From contig CAMAVT010000004.1 of NCBI GenBank assembly GCA_945861775.1, positions 1-38,953 on the forward strand: a stretch of DNA of 38,953 nucleotides, given 5' to 3'. The position numbers were made by a program, and so were the translations under genes. The notes beneath the pieces are model-generated. The model was given only the letters and a program-made list of their open reading frames with translations. It made no database searches and was not told where the DNA came from. Shown piece after piece: positions 35,297 to 38,953 of this stretch; position 1 is the first letter of the stretch; the number at the start of each line of letters is the position of its first letter. The DNA comes from Bifidobacterium breve (GTDB lineage: Bacteria > Actinomycetota > Actinomycetes > S36-B12).

Positions 35297-35923
35297 ATGT
35301 CGCAGAAAATAGTCATTGCTTCGCGCAATGATCATAAAATCGAAGAGATGCGCCGAATTCTTGAACAAGCGGGTTTCGATTGGGAATTGGTGGGGACCGC
35401 GCAATTCCCGGGTCTGCCAGACATTGAAGAAACGGGCTCCACATTCGCCGCAAACGCAATGCTCAAGGCTCGAGGCGTCAGCGAGTTCACCGGGCTACCC
35501 GCTATTGGAGATGACTCAGGTCTATGTGTTGATGCTCTCAACGGCATGCCAGGAATCCTGTCGGCCCGCTGGTCGGGCACCCATGGCAATGACCGGGCGA
35601 ACCTTGAACTACTACTCGCTCAAATCTCCGATGTCCCCGCAGATCGCCGAAATGCAAGCTTTGTCTGCGCCGCAGCCTATGTGCACCCCGACGGTACCGA
35701 GTTCGTTGTTGAGGCCGCGATGAACGGTTCACTCATTGATTCAGTACGCGGAGACAATGGCTTCGGCTACGACCCAATCTTTATTCCACAAGGCCACCAG
35801 GTCACGTCCGCCCAAATGTCATCGGAAGAAAAAGACGCGATAAGTCACCGGGGTAAAGCACTCGCGGCTCTGGTTGCCGCGCTCCAGGACGTGACACTCT
35901 CAAATCCCATGATTGACAAATAA
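35297..35923 (+). CDS. rdgB: XTP/dITP diphosphatase (RdgB/HAM1 family)
   Basis: A 208-residue house-cleaning enzyme that removes non-canonical purine triphosphates. It has ASRNDHKIEEM at the start, GDDSGLCVDALNGMPGILSARWSG in the middle, and GDNGFGYDPIF with SHRGKALA near the end. It starts 2 bp after rph. Its last bases contain the TTGACA of the toxin-antitoxin promoter. Confidence 0.97.
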   Translation: MSQKIVIASRNDHKIEEMRRILEQAGFDWELVGTAQFPGLPDIEETGSTFAANAMLKARGVSEFTGLPAIGDDSGLCVDALNGMPGILSARWSGTHGNDRANLELLLAQISDVPADRRNASFVCAAAYVHPDGTEFVVEAAMNGSLIDSVRGDNGFGYDPIFIPQGHQVTSAQMSSEEKDAISHRGKALAALVAALQDVTLSNPMIDK

Positions 35924-35941
35924 TCCCACGTATTTGATAAT
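35913..35941 (+). promoter_or_regulatory. Consensus promoter of the toxin-antitoxin pair (TTGACA-N17-GATAAT)
   Basis: A perfect -35 (35913-35918), 17 bp spacer and -10 GATAAT (35936-35941). The ATG at 35948 lies exactly where transcription should start, so the mRNA is probably leaderless. The -35 is inside the end of rdgB. Confidence 0.75.
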
Positions 35942-35949
35942 CGTGGGAT
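35923..35949. promoter_or_regulatory. Inverted repeat around the -10 (likely antitoxin operator)
   Basis: ATCCCACG (35923-35930) and CGTGGGAT (35942-35949) are perfect 8 bp arms that bracket the -10 hexamer. Binding of the AbrB-like antitoxin here would shut off its own promoter. The right arm includes the start codon. Confidence 0.65.
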
Positions 35950-36223
35950 GAAAGATGAAATGGGAGCATCTGTTCCCCCAGCCGTCTGGACCGTCCGACT
36001 TGATTCTCGCCGCCGCCCCACATTTCCTGAAGGGGTGATGAAAGCAGCGGGGCTTGAGCCTGGTTCAGAGCTTCGGATCCACGTGGCAGAGCAAGGCTGC
36101 ATAGTCATTGAGACTCCGGAACATGTGCGAATTCGAGCAAAATCCAGGATCAAGACCCGAGGATCCGGGCGCGAGGTAGCAGACTTCCTAGCCGAAAGGG
36201 CTGCAGAATCGAAGTTGGAATGA
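35948..36223 (+). CDS. AbrB/MazE-type antitoxin
   Basis: A 91-residue protein with a SpoVT/AbrB-like swapped-hairpin domain (WTVRLDSRRRPTFPEGVMKAAGLEPGSELRIHVAEQGCIVIE, about 13-53). An Arg/Lys-rich tail follows that may bind the toxin. It overlaps the PIN-domain toxin by 4 bp (ATGA). It starts at an ATG exactly 7 nt after the -10 with no ribosome site. I infer that it represses its own promoter through the flanking inverted repeat. Confidence 0.85.
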   Translation: MKDEMGASVPPAVWTVRLDSRRRPTFPEGVMKAAGLEPGSELRIHVAEQGCIVIETPEHVRIRAKSRIKTRGSGREVADFLAERAAESKLE

Positions 36224-36621
36224 GTCAACCAATTTTGTTGGATGCATCATGCGTCCTTGCATGGGCTTTCGGTGAGTCAGGCGCACAGTTAGTAGAGGCC
36301 GTGTTACCAACCGCGTACATCACTTCTGTCAATTTGACCGAAGTTGTCGACAGGCTTGAGCGACGGGGAGATGAAGGAATTGAGTTTGCAACGGACCTCA
36401 TTGCATGGGGTCTCGCAGTTGTTCCTTTCGGTTGGCCCCACATGAGTTCACTAGGACTCATCCATGACGCACAAACACGTGTCAGCACACGAAAGAGACT
36501 GTCACTCGGTGATAGGTGTTGTTTGGCCTATGGGATGTACCAAGAAATGAAAATCTGGACCACAGATAGTGAATGGTTGGCATTGGATTTAGCAGCGGAC
36601 ATCGAGATTATTCGGGACTAG
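36220..36621 (+). CDS. PIN-domain toxin (VapC family)
   Basis: A 133-residue PIN ribonuclease. The four acidic metal-binding residues are in place: D8 (LLDASCVLAW), E41 (NLTEVVDRL), D98 (LSLGDRCCLA) and D116 (WTTDSEW). VapC toxins cut specific tRNAs or rRNA. The gene overlaps the AbrB-type antitoxin, completing a type II toxin-antitoxin module. The gene looks intact. Confidence 0.9.
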   Translation: MSQPILLDASCVLAWAFGESGAQLVEAVLPTAYITSVNLTEVVDRLERRGDEGIEFATDLIAWGLAVVPFGWPHMSSLGLIHDAQTRVSTRKRLSLGDRCCLAYGMYQEMKIWTTDSEWLALDLAADIEIIRD

Positions 36622-36757
36622 TTTCATACCCTTCAAGTGGCGGAGTTACCTAACGCGTTTAGACTTTTGTCACAATGCCGTGCCAACATCTGCCTACGCT
36701 CTGTATGCGTCAGAACAGGTGGATGCAAGGGTGAATTCGAGAAAGGGTTTATCAAAC

Positions 36758-37834
36758 GTGCGACTTCGACCAGTGCTCGTTCGTTTCCTGACACCCTTGA
36801 TTTCGATTTCAGTTCTAGCAGGTTTGGTTACCTGGACCCAGCCAGCTCAGGCAGCCAGTGGAAATCTAGTTTTCGCAACATTCAATGTTTGTAAAGTGGA
36901 TTGTGCGGCACCAGCGCCACCTTGGGACATCAGGCGAGATCGGGTGGCACGTGTCATAGGTGAATCCGGAGCCGACGTAGTAGGTCTCCAGGAGGCAACA
37001 AACAATCCGACCACCACGGCTAAGACCCAAGTTGCAGATATTCAATCGATGGTGGCTCCCGCTGGGTTTGTTTCACCAGTCTTCACCGTCGATTCGAATG
37101 AATGCCGTAGGCCACGCGATGCCCAAGGTGAACTCGCCGGTCCGTCGCCGTGCGACAACTCCGCAGTCTTGCTTTATCGCGCCGCAACGGTTGAGCAGAT
37201 CACCACACCAAACGGCCTGCCATCGGCCGGCATCGTGCAGGTGGGGTCGATCGCACCCGGTCTCGATCCGGCATCAGCAGCGCGGTCGGTGGCCTGGGCA
37301 TACCTGCGAGGTAAGAATGGCGCTGGACCATTTCTAGCAATCTCCTTGCACCTTGATTCAAACAAAGAGGCCATTGCCGAAAACTCGCGCATTGCAGTGG
37401 GCCAATCACTCAGTGGTTGGGTGAATTTGATGAACAGCGTTCATGGCATGAGTGGTACCCCCACGATTTTGATGGCAGACCTCAACTCCTATGCGAAGCG
37501 GCAACCAAACGGCGCTCAAAAGGGACTCACTAGCGCGGGGTGGATTGACGCCCACTCGGCACGATCGCGTCGCAATATTCAGTACTCAACGATCAATTAC
37601 AACCCACTGTTGGGGGAGGGCGCCCAGGGGTTCCCCGCAGTGCCTTACCGGTTTCAGAAGTCCAGAAAAAATCCAAAAGGTGAAGCCACCCGAATCGACT
37701 ACATCATGGGCTACGGCACGGGGCTGAAGGTGATTGACTACGAGGTTGTCGTTTATCTAAATGGCAGGGCGTTCAACACTGATTACCAAGCATCTGATCA
37801 TCAAATGGTCAAAGCTACTTTCGCCTTTTCCTGA
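36758..37834 (+). CDS. Secreted endonuclease/exonuclease/phosphatase family protein
   Basis: About 358 residues with an N-terminal signal peptide (MRLRPVLVRFLTPLISIS, then cleavage after AQA). The EEP fold is shown by ATFNVC near the start, GLQEATNNP (metal-binding Glu), LMADLNSY (Asp/Asn), RIDYIMG, and the final SDHQMVKATF (catalytic Asp-His). It may act on nucleic acids or on phosphoesters outside the cell. I favour the GTG at 36758, which gives a regular signal peptide and has AGAAAGG 10 nt upstream. GTG codons at 36680 and 36731 are in frame alternatives. TAGACT at 36660-36665 could be the -10. Confidence 0.85.
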   Translation: MRLRPVLVRFLTPLISISVLAGLVTWTQPAQAASGNLVFATFNVCKVDCAAPAPPWDIRRDRVARVIGESGADVVGLQEATNNPTTTAKTQVADIQSMVAPAGFVSPVFTVDSNECRRPRDAQGELAGPSPCDNSAVLLYRAATVEQITTPNGLPSAGIVQVGSIAPGLDPASAARSVAWAYLRGKNGAGPFLAISLHLDSNKEAIAENSRIAVGQSLSGWVNLMNSVHGMSGTPTILMADLNSYAKRQPNGAQKGLTSAGWIDAHSARSRRNIQYSTINYNPLLGEGAQGFPAVPYRFQKSRKNPKGEATRIDYIMGYGTGLKVIDYEVVVYLNGRAFNTDYQASDHQMVKATFAFS

Positions 37835-37857
37835 CCTACCAACTCGGTGTGGTCAGG
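37830..37857 (+). terminator. Weak hairpin after the endonuclease-family gene
   Basis: CCTGACC (37830-37836) pairs with GGTCAGG (37851-37857) across a 14 nt loop, overlapping the stop codon. There is no clear T-run, so terminator function is uncertain. Confidence 0.3.
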
Positions 37858-37970
37858 TAATCATTTCTCTTCGTTAAGTAGGAAAGATGTAAAGAAGGCT
37901 TTAAGCGCACTCCTGTTATTCCTCTAAATACCTTGATGGTTCCCAAACGCGACCCCGCTGGTATCAGCCG

Positions 37971-37994
37971 CTTTTGTCCACAAGTGGATAAAAG
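37971..37994. promoter_or_regulatory. Inverted pair of DnaA-box-like sequences
   Basis: CTTTTGTCCAC, then AA, then GTGGATAAAAG, an inverted repeat with one mismatch. It contains TTGTCCACA (37974-37982), the actinobacterial DnaA-box form. On the other strand it holds TTATCCACT (37983-37991), eight of nine to TTATCCACA. It lies in the gene-free stretch between convergent genes. It may be a DnaA-binding site or just a hairpin. Confidence 0.4.
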
Positions 37995-38067
37995 TAAAAC
38001 CTTCATCAAGAACCTTTTTGTTGCCTGTGCCGGAGCTGGAATAGTGGGTTCAGTTAGCTTGGTTAAC

Positions 38068-38580
38068 TTAGTTAACTCTGCGTGCTGTGGCCGAGACGGT
38101 CACGTCTAGCATCGAGCCGATTATCAGTGAGGGCATCTTGTCGACACCGAGGTCGGCGCGGGCAACGTGGCCTGAGGCTTCAAATGTTGCGATGTCGCCG
38201 TCGATTGCGATCTTGGTAATTGTGAGTTGGACCGGGGTGGTGCGGCCTTTCATCGTGATCGAGCCTGTTGCCGTGCCGCCTGCAGCACTCGACGCCGCGT
38301 AACTGGCCTGGAATTGGATTTCTGGGTATTTGGCCGCGTCGAGGAAGTCGGGACTGACGACGTGCTTATTGCGCTTGGCCATTTTGCTCGTATACGACGA
38401 GGCGTCGACGGTGACCTCGACGGTGACAACTTGTCCTTCGGCGATCTCAATGGAAGCTGAGGTAACGGTCAGTGTCGCGGGAACCGTGAACGCCAGCATC
38501 ATTTTTGTGCTGACGGCGAGGGTTGTCGCTGAGGTATCGAGTACCCATGTGCCCGTTGGTAGTTCCAGCGCGTTCTTCAT
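38068..38580 (-). CDS. YceI family protein
   Basis: A 170-residue YceI-like lipocalin-type beta barrel. GTWVLDTSATTLAVSTKMM at the start and the later pattern of PEIQFQAS, GSITMKGRTTPVQLTITK and GHVARADLGVD match the family. YceI proteins bind isoprenoid-type lipids. There is no signal peptide, so it is cytoplasmic. The ATG follows GAGGAGAAACT, a strong ribosome site. A 14 bp palindrome lies about 46 bp upstream. Confidence 0.9.
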   Translation of the reverse strand: MKNALELPTGTWVLDTSATTLAVSTKMMLAFTVPATLTVTSASIEIAEGQVVTVEVTVDASSYTSKMAKRNKHVVSPDFLDAAKYPEIQFQASYAASSAAGGTATGSITMKGRTTPVQLTITKIAIDGDIATFEASGHVARADLGVDKMPSLIIGSMLDVTVSATARRVN

Positions 38581-38910
38581 AGTTTCTCCTCATGCAGAAT
38601 AAATAGTTGGCAGTTCAAAAATGTAGTTGAACATTCAACATGTTAGGCGAAAATAATTGAAATGCCAACTAGCCATGGCCGGTTATGTGACCAACCTTCG
38701 CCAAGCGAAGCACTCACTTTGTGTCGTTGCGCTCAGAGACGTGCGCGCAAGGCCTTCCACGGCGAAGACCCGATGGAGAACGGTTTGGTCTGAAAATTGC
38801 TACATATACAAATAAAGACATATCTACATGGGGTGATGAGGTTGCCGGATTCATCCGATTTGGGTTTAACTCACCCATTCGGTCACCATAAATTGGTCAC
38901 TTGCTCTGGG
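38581..38910. other. Gene-free 330 bp between yceI and the tRNA
   Basis: No convincing protein gene. A 43-codon reading frame at 38662-38793 (plus strand) shows no family and no ribosome site. The region holds the palindrome at 38626-38639 and an AT-rich stretch at about 38800-38830. A gene remnant is possible but not shown. Confidence 0.5.
38626..38639. promoter_or_regulatory. Palindrome upstream of yceI (GTTGAA-CA-TTCAAC)
   Basis: A perfect 14 bp inverted repeat about 46 bp before the yceI start, a position suitable for a repressor of the MarR or TetR kind. No regulator gene for it is in the window. Confidence 0.45.
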
Positions 38911-38953
38911 TGCGGGAGGCGGGACTTGAACCCGCACGTCCGAAGACATTCGC
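38911..38953 (-). tRNA. tRNA-Leu, 3' part (5' part beyond right edge)
   Basis: On the minus strand the T arm is GCGGG-TTCAAGT-CCCGC, followed by the acceptor strand CTCCCGC and discriminator A. Upstream lies a long variable arm (GTC-TTCG-GAC), which marks a class II tRNA. Discriminator A favours Leu over Ser. CCA does not appear to be fully encoded. The anticodon lies outside the window. Confidence 0.85.

Noticed and set aside
38662-38793. 43-codon frame near the right edge
   Set aside because: No ribosome site or family text. It is noted only as a possible remnant.

Overview
The window looks like a chromosomal segment from an actinobacterium of moderate GC content. Lineage markers are a WhiB-type iron-sulfur regulator, the ClpS-DUF2017 pair, DUF3039, an actinobacterial-type isopropylmalate dehydrogenase-family protein, a GTP-dependent PEP carboxykinase, and repeated start sites with the geometry of leaderless transcripts. 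A free-living aquatic lifestyle would fit, but the sequence does not prove it. Genes are densely packed, with many 1-4 bp overlaps. No phage, IS element or CRISPR array was seen.

Region 1 (1-17503) is a large catabolic locus. A minus-strand operon (class III CoA-transferase, DehI-like protein, HMG-CoA lyase-like protein running off the left edge) is divergent from an MFS transporter. A second minus-strand pair (HMG-CoA lyase-like protein, then a GntR/FCD regulator) is divergent from an eleven-gene plus-strand run. That run contains an amidase, a second class III CoA-transferase, a hydantoinase/dihydropyrimidinase, an N-carbamoylsarcosine-amidase-like hydrolase, a medium-chain reductase, a second hydantoinase-like hydrolase, a decarboxylating dehydrogenase of the LeuB/tartrate dehydrogenase family, a zinc alcohol dehydrogenase, a 4HBT thioesterase, a glycerate kinase and a dienelactone hydrolase. 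Read together, the locus suggests uptake of a cyclic ureide or imide, ring opening, removal of the amide or carbamoyl nitrogen, CoA activation of the acid, carbon-carbon cleavage, and entry of a C3 piece through glycerate. The substrate is not known. GTATAC-like elements lie in both divergent promoter regions and may be operators of the local GntR protein.

Region 2 (17541-24611) is housekeeping and redox. It holds a divergent pterin-binding (DHPS-like) protein, TrmB, an S51 peptidase, a CsoR/CstR-type repressor with two cysteines and no histidine, PckG, ArgF, WhiB, thioredoxin and DUF3039. The repressor's own promoter and the thioredoxin promoter each carry a perfect ATACCC-N4-GGGTAT palindrome, which points to a thiol or persulfide-responsive mini-regulon.

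Region 3 (24709-30578) has a polar amino-acid ABC transporter (binding lipoprotein, permease, ATPase), a HdeD/DUF308 membrane protein followed by a strong terminator, an IclR regulator and a secreted GH18 protein.

Region 4 (30571-38953) has a long class V aminotransferase divergent from ClpS-DUF2017, a small membrane protein, the murI-rph-rdgB run, an AbrB-VapC toxin-antitoxin pair with an apparently leaderless self-regulated promoter, a secreted endonuclease/exonuclease/phosphatase-family protein, a YceI protein, and the 3' part of a class II tRNA (probably tRNA-Leu) at the right edge.
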